DNA of 12,656 bases from Burkholderiales bacterium (GTDB lineage Bacteria; Pseudomonadota; Gammaproteobacteria; Burkholderiales; Usitatibacteraceae): the NCBI GenBank assembly GCA_014378085.1, contig JACMOJ010000347.1:1-12656 (forward strand), given 5' to 3'. The position numbers and the translations under genes were made by a program. The notes beneath the pieces were generated by a model. That model had not been told where the DNA came from. It was given only the letters and a program-made list of their open reading frames with translations, and ran no database searches. How positions within the stretch are numbered: position 1 is the stretch's first letter; the number at the start of each line of letters is the position of its first letter. This document shows, one piece after another, positions 6,136 to 12,656 of the stretch.

Positions 6136-8394
6136 ATGAAAAACACCTTCCGCTCAACAAAGTTCTTCAGCCAGCTCGCCGTATCGGCGCTTGCCCTCTT
6201 GACACTGGTGGGTGGCGTGGCAGCGTATGCACAAGTCGTGCCGACGTTGACATCTCCTAGCCGCCCCAAAATCGCCCTCGTGTTATCCGGTGGCGGCGCA
6301 CGCGGCGCGGCACACGTTGGCGTCATCAAAGTCCTTGAGGAATTTCGTATCCCGATTGACATTGTCACCGGCACCAGTATCGGCGCGTTGGTTGGCGCGG
6401 CCTATGCGTCTGGCACGCCGATCAAAGACCTTGAGGAACTGGTAATCAAGACCGACTGGAACGACGTCTTTACCGATTCCAGCCCGCGCGAAGATCGTAG
6501 CTTCTTACGTAAAGAAGAAGATCAAGTGCGGCTACTCAAACTTGAGATGGGCATCAAAGACTATTCGCTGCGGCTGCCGCCCGGTGCCATCACCGGCCAA
6601 AAGCTGGATCGGTTGTTTTCTAGGATCACACGTTTTGCGCCGGGCGCGGTCAACTTTGATCGTTTGCCGATTCCATTTCGTGCGGTGACCACCGACGCGG
6701 AAACTGGCAAGATGTTTGTCTTTAACGAGGGCCGCCTCGCTGACGCGATGCGCGCCTCGATGTCGGTGGCAGGCGCGGTCGCACCGTTTGAAATCAACAA
6801 TCGTATCTTTCTCGACGGTGGGTTAACGCGTAACCTGCCCATTGATATTGCGCGGCAAATGGGTGCCGACATTGTCATCGCCGTCAACATCGGCTCGGGC
6901 CTGCTGAAGCGCGAAGAGCTACTTTCAGTACTGGGTGTGTCGCTACAGATGATCAATATCCTCACCGAGCAAAACGTGCGGACATCGATTGAATCGCTCA
7001 AACCGACCGACATCCTCATCGCCCCCGCGCTTGATGAAGTCAGCGCGACTGACTTTAACCGCGGACCGGACGCGATGAATATCGGCGAAGCTGCCGCGCG
7101 CGAACTGAGCGCGAAACTTTCGGCACTGAGCCTGTCACCTGCGGCATACACCCGTTATCGCGCCGGACTGCTCACGGTGCGCGGCCGCCCCGTGATCGAG
7201 GGCGAGACCATCGATATCGTGCAGGTTGTAGGGCTAGAGCGTGCCAATGCTAATGAAGTGAAACGCACCCTCGATATCAAGCCTGGCGAACCGGTAAATT
7301 TTAAAAAGCTCGATACGGGTATCTCGCGCATATTTGGAACTGGCTACTTCGAACGCGTCAACTACTCGTTACTGGATGACAACAATCTTCAGGTGTTACG
7401 TATCAACGCCCGCGAAAAACAGTGGGGACCTAACTACCTGCGGGTCGGGTTGTCACTTGCCGCTGACACGGTGGGCGAAGGACGCTTTAACCTGCTGGTG
7501 CGTTCGCAACAAACCCAGTTCAATGAAGCCGGTGCGGAATGGCGCAATGACGTTCAAATCGGTCGAGATCGGCGTTTTGCGTCGCGTTTCTTTCAGCCGT
7601 TTGGCGCGGGTAGCTTTGTGAACATTGCGCCGGGCATTGAGTTCACACGCCGGCCGGTCGATCTTTTCTTCGACGGCAAACGGATCGCGCAGTACGATGT
7701 CTCGTCGACTGCTTACAGCATCGATGTTGGTGCCGACATTAACCGCAATTCCATCGCCCGTATTGGCATCACCGGCGGTCGCGACAGCGCAACACTCGCG
7801 ATCGGCCCCGATGCGTTGTTTCCCGGCACCAAATCCAGGCAGGGCGGGCTCAGGCTACGTGCGATCTACGACAATTTGGACGACCCTAATTTCCCGCGCG
7901 AAGGCAGGGTTTTGAGCATCGACTATCTTGCCAGCATGACGGGGCTTGGCGCATCGACAAATTTCCGCCGTTTTGAGGCGAACTACAGTGATCAAATTTC
8001 ATTTGGTCGGCATACGCTGGGCCTAGCCGCGCGTTTTGGCCGCGCCTACAATAATGCGCTGCCCATCTTCGACCAGTTTTCGCTCGGCGGCTTTTTGCAG
8101 CTATCGGGTTATCGTCCGGGCGAGTTACTCGGCGACCGCGTTACGTTTGGCCGTCTAAGTTATTCACAACGTCTGCCATTGACCCAGAGTTTTCTCGGTA
8201 GCCGAGTATTCGCGGGCGCTTCCATCGAGGCAGGCAAAGTCAGCGAGCCGTTCCAATCCAACACGGATGCGCGCTCGCGCACTTCTCTTGGCGTCTACCT
8301 CGGCGCCGACACCGCACTAGGGCCGCTCTACTTCGGTTACGGCCGTGCACGCGACCGTGGCGCCATCTTCTATTTTTTCCTCGGCCAACCCTAA
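6136..8394 (+). CDS. Patatin-like phospholipase with POTRA and outer-membrane barrel (type Vd, PlpD-like)
   Basis: Predicted 752-residue secreted lipase or phospholipase A fused to its own outer-membrane translocator. A signal peptide (hydrophobic core about 14-28) ends at AYA, cleaving near residue 32. The patatin domain (about 44-310) has the oxyanion loop SGGGARG (51-57), the nucleophile motif GTSIG with Ser81, and the catalytic DGG with Asp227, so the Ser-Asp dyad is complete. A POTRA-like domain follows (about 352-425, VQVVGLERANANEVKRTL, ISRIFGTGYFERVNY), then an Omp85/BamA-type barrel to the C-terminus (SIDYLASMTGLG, GYRPGELLGDR, LGPLYFGYGRARD). The architecture matches Pseudomonas PlpD, the type Vd autotransporter prototype. 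The last residues are FFLGQP, without the usual final aromatic. It starts 18 bases after the RND gene with no clear Shine-Dalgarno, suggesting translational coupling or low expression. The physiological substrate is unknown. Confidence 0.92.
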   Translation: MKNTFRSTKFFSQLAVSALALLTLVGGVAAYAQVVPTLTSPSRPKIALVLSGGGARGAAHVGVIKVLEEFRIPIDIVTGTSIGALVGAAYASGTPIKDLEELVIKTDWNDVFTDSSPREDRSFLRKEEDQVRLLKLEMGIKDYSLRLPPGAITGQKLDRLFSRITRFAPGAVNFDRLPIPFRAVTTDAETGKMFVFNEGRLADAMRASMSVAGAVAPFEINNRIFLDGGLTRNLPIDIARQMGADIVIAVNIGSGLLKREELLSVLGVSLQMINILTEQNVRTSIESLKPTDILIAPALDEVSATDFNRGPDAMNIGEAAARELSAKLSALSLSPAAYTRYRAGLLTVRGRPVIEGETIDIVQVVGLERANANEVKRTLDIKPGEPVNFKKLDTGISRIFGTGYFERVNYSLLDDNNLQVLRINAREKQWGPNYLRVGLSLAADTVGEGRFNLLVRSQQTQFNEAGAEWRNDVQIGRDRRFASRFFQPFGAGSFVNIAPGIEFTRRPVDLFFDGKRIAQYDVSSTAYSIDVGADINRNSIARIGITGGRDSATLAIGPDALFPGTKSRQGGLRLRAIYDNLDDPNFPREGRVLSIDYLASMTGLGASTNFRRFEANYSDQISFGRHTLGLAARFGRAYNNALPIFDQFSLGGFLQLSGYRPGELLGDRVTFGRLSYSQRLPLTQSFLGSRVFAGASIEAGKVSEPFQSNTDARSRTSLGVYLGADTALGPLYFGYGRARDRGAIFYFFLGQP

Positions 8395-8409
8395 CCAGAA
8401 CGTCCCATC

Positions 8410-8430
8410 GCGCGAGACAATGTCACGCGC
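8410..8430. promoter_or_regulatory. 21-nt near-palindrome over the corA -35 box, candidate operator
   Basis: Ten bases (8410-8419, GCGCGAGACA) pair with 8421-8430 (TGTCACGCGC) about a single central A, with one mismatch in ten pairs. The left arm contains the candidate -35 hexamer of the corA promoter, the usual position for a repressor site. It also starts 16 bases after the patatin stop and could act as a hairpin there, but no T-run follows, so a classic terminator is less likely. Confidence 0.45.
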
Positions 8431-8442
8431 ATGCACTACAAT
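8414..8442 (+). promoter_or_regulatory. Candidate sigma-70 promoter for corA
   Basis: GAGACA (8414-8419, four of six consensus bases) and TACAAT (8437-8442, five of six) are 17 bases apart. Transcription would start near 8449, leaving a leader of about 20 bases before the GTG start. No Mg2+-riboswitch-sized leader fits here. Confidence 0.55.
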
Positions 8443-8469
8443 CGCGCAACTTTATGAAAGCTCGGCGCT

Positions 8470-9435
8470 GTGCTCAACGTCTTCATCCTCAATAATCGCC
8501 GTCTGAATCAGCTGCAAGTTGATTCGATTGACGACCTTAAAAATTCAGACCCCATCTGGATCGACCTCGACTCGCCCACCGAAACCGAGCGCGAATGGAT
8601 ACGCACGCTATATCAATTGGAGTTACCGACGACTGAGGAGATGGCAGACATCGAGGCGTCGGCACGGTTTTTTGAGGGTGACGCCGGCGAGCTCAATCTG
8701 CGCTCAGATTTTTTGCTGGAAGTCGACGACGACTCGCGCAACGTGTCGGTGGCATTTATCCTCAAGGGCAATACGCTGTTCAGTCTGCACATGGAAGATT
8801 TGCCGGTGTTTCGTTTGGTGCGGATGCGCGCCCGCACGCGGCCTGGCTACATTGAAGATGCACGTGAAGTGTTGCTGGATTTATACGCAACGGATGCTGA
8901 ATATTCTGCCGACGCGCTGGAAGGTGTGTATGCCGAGTTAGAAAAAATTTCCGCCTCGGTGCTGACCGAAAGAATGACGGACGCTGAAGCTGGCAAAGTG
9001 CTCGTGCGGGTTGCTGCAGAGGAAGACCTGAACGGTCGCATTCGCCGCAACGTCATGGATACGCGCCGCGCGGTGTCGTTTTTGATGCGGCAAAAGTTAC
9101 TCGATGGTGACCAGGTCGAAGAAGCGCGACAGATTCTGCGCGATATTGATTCGCTCGATGGCCACACCGCATTTTTGTTCGACAAAATTAATTTCTTGAT
9201 GGACGCCACCGTCGGCTTCATCAACATTAACCAGAACAAGATTATCAAGATCTTCTCGGTGGCCTCGGTCGCCCTGCTGCCCCCAACCTTGATTGCCTCG
9301 GTCTACGGCATGAACTTCAAGGGCTGGTTCCCAGAGCTCAACTGGGAATACGGCTACCCGTTCGCCATCGCCTTGATGGTGGTGTCGGTGCTGGTGCCGT
9401 TTGCGTACTTCAAACGCAAGGGTTGGCTTGATTAA
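8470..9435 (+). CDS. corA: CorA family magnesium/cobalt transporter
   Basis: Predicted 321-residue CorA channel, which as a pentamer carries Mg2+ (and Co2+ or Ni2+) through the inner membrane. The long N-terminal cytoplasmic domain is rich in acidic residues and helices (for example TERMTDAEAGKVLVRVAAEE near 166-185). Two C-terminal helices follow: the pore helix (about 257-279) ending in the signature YGMNF (Tyr279-Gly280-Met281-Asn282), and a second helix (about 296-314) ending in the basic tail YFKRKGWLD. The periplasmic loop reads FKGWFPELNWEYGYP, keeping the PEL element typical of the family. The start is GTG; a weak GAAAG lies about nine bases upstream, and the nearby ATG at 8454-8456 is out of frame. 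It is the first gene of a likely two-gene unit with the NRAMP-like gene 61 bases downstream. Length and motifs are normal. Confidence 0.95.
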   Translation: MLNVFILNNRRLNQLQVDSIDDLKNSDPIWIDLDSPTETEREWIRTLYQLELPTTEEMADIEASARFFEGDAGELNLRSDFLLEVDDDSRNVSVAFILKGNTLFSLHMEDLPVFRLVRMRARTRPGYIEDAREVLLDLYATDAEYSADALEGVYAELEKISASVLTERMTDAEAGKVLVRVAAEEDLNGRIRRNVMDTRRAVSFLMRQKLLDGDQVEEARQILRDIDSLDGHTAFLFDKINFLMDATVGFININQNKIIKIFSVASVALLPPTLIASVYGMNFKGWFPELNWEYGYPFAIALMVVSVLVPFAYFKRKGWLD

Positions 9436-9496
9436 TCCCGGTGTTTGGGCCAGCGTTTGCCATGTATTGCGGTATTGCGCTTAAGGCAATGAGGCG

Positions 9497-10768
9497 ATGA
9501 AAAAAATTATTGACAACATCGCTGAGCACCCCTCAGTCCAGCACCTGGGGCCCGGCCTCATTACCGGCGCAGCCGATGATGATCCTAGCGGCATCGCGAC
9601 CTACTCACAAGCGGGCGCACAATTCGGCTTCAACATGTTGTGGACGGTGATCTTCACCTATCCGCTGATGGCGGGTATTCAAATGGTGAGTGCACGTATT
9701 GGCTGCATCACCGGCCGTGGCCTTGCGGCGAATATTCGCAGCCACTTCCCGGTCTATGTACTCTATTTCATCGTCGGTCTGCTGCTCATCGCCAATACCA
9801 TCAATATCGCCGCGGATATTGCGGCCATGGCCGAGGCACTGCGTTTGCTGGTTGGTGGTTCAGCGCACATCTACGCAATCTTGTTCGGCTTGCTGTCACT
9901 GGTGCTGCAGGTTTTTTTGCGCTATGAGACTTATGTGCGGTACTTGAAATGGCTGACGTTAGCGCTTCTGTCATACGTGGCCGTGGTGTTCAGTATTGAA
10001 GTGCCGTGGACGACGGTGCTCGCGCGGTCTGTGTGGCCATCTTTGTCCTGGAATAATGACACCATCACCATGGTAGTGGCGGTGTTTGGTACCACCATCA
10101 GCCCGTATCTGTTCTTTTGGCAAGCTGCGCAGGAGATGGAAGATTTGCGCACCAGCAATAAAGGCGATCCGCAACCGCTCGCGCTCGATGACGCCAAGGC
10201 GCATCTCAAACGCATTCGTTGGGACACGCTTATCGGCATGGGATTTTCGAATCTGGTCGCCTTCTTCATCATCCTCACCACGGCGGCGACACTTAACGCC
10301 GCAGGACTTACCAACATCGAAACCTCGGCGCAAGCCGCAGAAGCATTGCGGCCACTGGCAGGCGACTTCACCTTCCTGCTGTTCGCCCTTGGCATCATCG
10401 GCACCGGCATGCTCGCGGTACCCGTGCTTGCAGGCTCGGCCGCTTACGCTGTTGCCGAAGCCTTCGATTGGCGCACCGGGCTCGACCTAAAACCATATGA
10501 GGGCCGCCGCTTTTATGCCATCGTAACAGCGGCCACCATTGGCGGGGTGATCCTTTGTTTCACCCCGGTGGACCCGATGAAAGAGCTCTACTGGAGTGCG
10601 GTCATCAATGGCGTGATCGCAGTGCCGATCATGGTGGTGATGATGTTGCTCGCCAGCAATGAGCGCGTGATGGGTCGGTACACCATCCGCAGAAACTTGA
10701 CCGCGCTAGGGTGGGCAGCAACTTCAGTAATGGCGCTGGCCGTTTGCGCGATGTTTGCGACAATATAA
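9497..10768 (+). CDS. NRAMP-like divalent metal transporter with non-canonical metal site
   Basis: Predicted 423-residue polytopic inner-membrane protein (about 11 helices) of the NRAMP/SLC11 fold. Helix 1 carries GAADDDPSGIATYSQAG (Asp29-Pro30-Ser31-Gly32) where Mn2+/Fe2+ NRAMPs have Asp-Pro-Gly-Asn. Helix 6 carries TTISPYLFFW (Ser202-Pro203-Tyr204) where canonical members have Met-Pro-His. The conserved Asp is kept, but the Asn, the soft-ligand Met and the His are replaced. From family knowledge, NRAMP-related magnesium transporters also lack the canonical Asn and Met, so Mg2+ transport is a reasonable guess; adjacency to corA supports it. I would not call it mntH. Ribosome-site candidates are AAGG at 9484-9487 (nine bases before the ATG) and GAGG at 9491-9494 (too close). 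Its 3' end is followed by a stem-loop terminator. Family assignment is firm; substrate is inferred. Confidence 0.85.
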   Translation: MKKIIDNIAEHPSVQHLGPGLITGAADDDPSGIATYSQAGAQFGFNMLWTVIFTYPLMAGIQMVSARIGCITGRGLAANIRSHFPVYVLYFIVGLLLIANTINIAADIAAMAEALRLLVGGSAHIYAILFGLLSLVLQVFLRYETYVRYLKWLTLALLSYVAVVFSIEVPWTTVLARSVWPSLSWNNDTITMVVAVFGTTISPYLFFWQAAQEMEDLRTSNKGDPQPLALDDAKAHLKRIRWDTLIGMGFSNLVAFFIILTTAATLNAAGLTNIETSAQAAEALRPLAGDFTFLLFALGIIGTGMLAVPVLAGSAAYAVAEAFDWRTGLDLKPYEGRRFYAIVTAATIGGVILCFTPVDPMKELYWSAVINGVIAVPIMVVMMLLASNERVMGRYTIRRNLTALGWAATSVMALAVCAMFATI

Positions 10769-10777
10769 AAACTAGCA

Positions 10778-10843
10778 TTGGCGGGCGTTTCAGAACACTT
10801 ATTGCCGAAAACGCCCGTCAATAGTTGTGTCTTGTCTTTTTTT
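10778..10843 (+). terminator. Stem-loop with T-rich tail after the NRAMP-like gene
   Basis: Bases 10778-10790 pair with 10809-10821 in a 13-bp stem with a single G-U pair (core CGGGCGTTT with AAACGCCCG) and an 18-base loop, starting ten bases after the stop codon. The downstream stretch 10822-10843 is T-rich and ends in seven Ts, but the T-run begins about 15 bases after the stem, so it is an imperfect intrinsic terminator. Confidence 0.6.
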
Positions 10844-10845
10844 AT

Positions 10846-10897
10846 GAACGATGGCGGACGTTTTGTCTACGCAAACATTGGCGCACCGCTGTCGTTC
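10846..10897. repeat. Imperfect inverted repeat upstream of the SIR2-TIR gene
   Basis: Bases 10846-10856 (GAACGATGGCG) pair with 10887-10897 (CGCTGTCGTTC) in an 11-bp stem with two adjacent G-U pairs and a 30-base loop. The right arm falls between the candidate -35 and -10 of the SIR2-TIR promoter, so the element could be an operator or form a structure, but it may be chance. Confidence 0.3.
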
Positions 10898-10906
10898 GGC
10901 TAATAT
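10878..10906 (+). promoter_or_regulatory. Candidate sigma-70 promoter for the SIR2-TIR gene
   Basis: TTGGCG (10878-10883, four of six) and TAATAT (10901-10906, good -10) are 17 bases apart. Transcription would begin near 10913, giving a leader of about 65 bases. Together with the preceding terminator it makes the SIR2-TIR gene an independent transcription unit. Confidence 0.5.
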
Positions 10907-10977
10907 CCGTTGACGGTAGAAACATGCCGTTAGTCAGTCAGCCGCGATCCTAAAAACGCAAAATAACGAGTACGCCC

Positions 10978-12378
10978 TTGACCTACGCCCTCCCGGTACC
11001 GCCCGCGCCATCCCGACTCGACGAAGACGCTTGGGACGACCTCTTAAATTTCATCGAAGAAAAACGTGTCATCCCGATCATCGGCCCTGAACTACTTAAG
11101 GTCGATACCGAAACCGGGCCACGCCTTCTTTATGATTGGGTGGCCGAGAAGTTAGCCGCAAAACTCAACGTTGATGTCAATCTATTGCCAACACCGTACT
11201 CGTTGAACGACGTGGTGTGTTGGCACCTATCGTCGCGTGGCCGACGTGAGGAAGCCTACACGCGGCTGCGCTCAATCCTGCGTGAAGCCAACTTCACCCC
11301 GCCAGTGGCACTACGTCAGTTGGCCGAAATCACCGATCTCGATTTGTTTGTGTCGACCACCTTTGACGGTTATCTCGAACAAGCCATTAACGAGGCGCGT
11401 TTTGGTGGTGCGCAGTCCACCGAAGTTGTGAGTTATGCGCCCAACCGTATTGCCGACCTCACCACTGAGCGCGAACAAATGACGCGTCCGACGGTGTATC
11501 ACTTGCTCGGTCGGGTATCGGCCTCGCCGACCTATGTGATCTCAGATGAAGACACGCTCGAATTTGTGTGTGCGTTGCAGAGTGAACACCTCACGCCTGA
11601 GAAGCTCTTCCACGAGCTAGAAAACAACCACCTGCTCCTCATCGGCAGTAACTTTTCCAATTGGCTGGTGCGCCTGTTTCTGCGTATGGCCAAGCGCCGT
11701 CGGCTGTCTGACCCACGCGAGGTCGGCGAAGTGCTGGCGGACAACCATTCGGGTGACGACGAACGATTGATGGCGTTTTTACAGCAGGTCAGTTTGCGCA
11801 CCCGCGTCTACACCGGGGCGGAAGATTTTGTGGCCGAGTTGCATCGGCGCTGGATGGCGCGTAATGGAAAGAGCGGCAAGTCGGGCGGCAATGTGGTGGC
11901 GCTTGATACACCCGCGCGCTTCCTGCCTCCCGCATTGGAGATGCCGGAGAACGCTGTTTTTATCAGCTACGCCCGCGAAGATTTGCCTGCGGTGCAGCGC
12001 TTCAAAGCCGCGCTGGACGCAGCAGGCGTCAAGGTTTGGTTTGATATGGAACGCTTGGAGAGTGGTGACGACTACGATCGCAAGATCCAGAAAAATATCG
12101 CCCGCTGCGCGTACTTCATTCCTGTGGTCTCTGCAAATACTGAACGGCGATTAGAGGCCTACTTCCGTCGTGAGTGGAGTTATGCGATTGACCGCACCCG
12201 CAACATGGCTGACGGCGCGGTGTTTGTGCTGCCGGTGGTGATTGACGACACGGTGGAAGTCAGCGCGCAGGTGCCGGATAAATTTAAGGCAGCGCACTTT
12301 ACTAAACTGCCGGGTGGCGGAGGCGTTGACGCGTTTGCGGAGCGGTTAAAGACACTGCTGTCGGGGAGAGTGGGATGA
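10978..12378 (+). CDS. SIR2-like/TIR domain fusion protein, candidate defence effector
   Basis: Predicted 466-residue soluble cytoplasmic protein. Residues about 17-290 resemble the SIR2_2-type fold: a first strand and loop VIPIIGPELL (31-40), LFVSTTFDGYLEQAI (123-137), PTVYHLLGRV (171-180) and HLLLIGSNFSNWLVRLFL (218-235). The usual TTNYD motif reads STTFD (126-130) and the usual LHG reads LLG (176-178), so the Asn and His positions of active SIR2 NADases appear replaced by Thr128 and Leu177. A Gly/Ser-rich linker (about 296-306) leads to a TIR domain (about 325-460): AVFISYAREDLPAV, VWFDMERLESGDDYDRKI, FIPVVS, and FRREWSYAI with Glu399 at the position of the catalytic glutamate of NAD-cleaving TIRs. 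TIR and SIR2 proteins are known in anti-phage NAD depletion (Thoeris, SIR2-APAZ, DSR); a role here is inference. The start is TTG: an in-frame stop at 10951-10953 and no nearby ATG or GTG leave little choice; GAG lies seven bases upstream. No partner gene is visible. Confidence 0.85.
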   Translation: MTYALPVPPAPSRLDEDAWDDLLNFIEEKRVIPIIGPELLKVDTETGPRLLYDWVAEKLAAKLNVDVNLLPTPYSLNDVVCWHLSSRGRREEAYTRLRSILREANFTPPVALRQLAEITDLDLFVSTTFDGYLEQAINEARFGGAQSTEVVSYAPNRIADLTTEREQMTRPTVYHLLGRVSASPTYVISDEDTLEFVCALQSEHLTPEKLFHELENNHLLLIGSNFSNWLVRLFLRMAKRRRLSDPREVGEVLADNHSGDDERLMAFLQQVSLRTRVYTGAEDFVAELHRRWMARNGKSGKSGGNVVALDTPARFLPPALEMPENAVFISYAREDLPAVQRFKAALDAAGVKVWFDMERLESGDDYDRKIQKNIARCAYFIPVVSANTERRLEAYFRREWSYAIDRTRNMADGAVFVLPVVIDDTVEVSAQVPDKFKAAHFTKLPGGGGVDAFAERLKTLLSGRVG

Positions 12379-12418
12379 TGGCTTCGAAGGTTGTCAACGC
12401 ACCCCATCCCCTTCCCAA

Positions 12419-12439
12419 CCTTCCCCTTGAAGGGGGAGG
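12419..12439. repeat. Palindromic element after the SIR2-TIR gene
   Basis: Bases 12419-12427 (CCTTCCCCT) pair with 12431-12439 (AGGGGGAGG) around a TGA loop, nine pairs with one G-T. It is a diverged relative of the core of the 33-bp array that follows. An 11-mer GAGGAGTTTGG also occurs twice (12436-12446 and 12466-12476). It could fold in the SIR2-TIR transcript 3' end, but no T-run follows. The 121 bases from 12379 to 12499 hold no credible gene. Confidence 0.6.
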
Positions 12440-12499
12440 AGTTTGGCACCAGCCTGCTCATTGGCGAGGAGTTTGGTGGCCTCTCGCCCAAAGGTTTAG

Positions 12500-12656
12500 T
12501 TCCCTCCCCTTCAAGGGGAGCCACAAAACGAATTCCCTTCCCTTCAAGGGGAGCCACAAAACGAATTCCCTCCCCTTCAAGGGGAGCCACAAAACGAATT
12601 CCCTCCCCTTCAAGGGGAGCCACAAAACGAATTCCCTCCCCTTCAAGGGGAGCCAC
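12500..12656. repeat. 33-bp tandem array with 17-nt palindromic core, cut by window edge
   Basis: Units begin with TTCCCT at 12500, 12533, 12566, 12599 and 12632: four complete copies and 25 bases of a fifth, ending at the window edge. Each unit holds the perfect palindrome CTCCCCTTCAAGGGGAG, followed by CCACAAAACGAA. The copies are almost identical; the only difference I see is C to T at 12539 in copy two, which turns one pair into G-T. The period is a multiple of three, so frames stay open on both strands and give 11-residue peptide repeats that are unlikely to be real proteins. There are no unique spacers, so it is not a CRISPR array. Near-identity indicates recent expansion. Confidence 0.95.

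Noticed and set aside
6136..8394. Patatin as a CBASS (CapV-type) defence effector
   Set aside because: It has a signal peptide, POTRA and outer-membrane barrel, so it is exported; there is no cyclase or other CBASS gene nearby.
12180..12656. Minus-strand open frame with an 11-residue repeat (APLEGEGIRFV)
   Set aside because: It is produced by the 33-bp repeat, whose period is a multiple of three, and then runs antisense through the TIR domain. No domain or ribosome site supports it.
12500..12656. CRISPR array
   Set aside because: The units are contiguous and nearly identical over all 33 bases; there are no variable spacers.

Overview
The window looks like chromosomal DNA of a Gram-negative proteobacterium, most likely a betaproteobacterium. 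Pointers are moderately GC-rich coding DNA, an RND pump with a lipoprotein adaptor, a patatin protein with its own outer-membrane barrel, and a TACAAT-type -10 box. No rRNA, tRNA or marker gene fixes the taxon, so this is inference.

Layout. Positions 1-1224, minus strand, hold two neighbouring genes that are readable end to end except for one in-frame stop each: a DUF4197 exported protein (TAG at 940-942) and an unidentified multi-pass membrane protein (TGA at 171-173, running off the left edge). A 267-base divergent spacer follows, with a candidate promoter and a perfect 8-bp inverted repeat. Positions 1492-8394, plus strand, form a tight three-gene unit: a lipoprotein RND adaptor carrying ten 12-bp (Gly-Ala-Asn-X) repeats in its barrel domain, an inner-membrane RND transporter, and a secreted patatin-like phospholipase with POTRA and outer-membrane barrel domains. 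No TolC-type outer-membrane factor is present. Positions 8395-10843 form a second unit: a promoter whose -35 lies inside a 21-nt near-palindrome, corA (Mg2+ channel), a divergent NRAMP-like transporter, and a stem-loop terminator. The two transporters suggest divalent-cation, probably Mg2+, uptake.

Positions 10846-12378 hold the most interesting item. A stand-alone gene with its own candidate promoter and a TTG start encodes an N-terminal SIR2-like domain fused to a C-terminal TIR domain. The TIR domain keeps a plausible catalytic glutamate, while the SIR2-like domain has lost the usual Asn and His positions. This suggests a sensor or scaffold SIR2 fold driving an NAD-consuming TIR effector, i.e. 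a candidate anti-phage or stress system whose partner genes, if any, lie to the right. From 12379 to the right edge there is no credible gene: a palindromic element and a 33-bp tandem array built on a 17-nt palindrome, cut by the window end.
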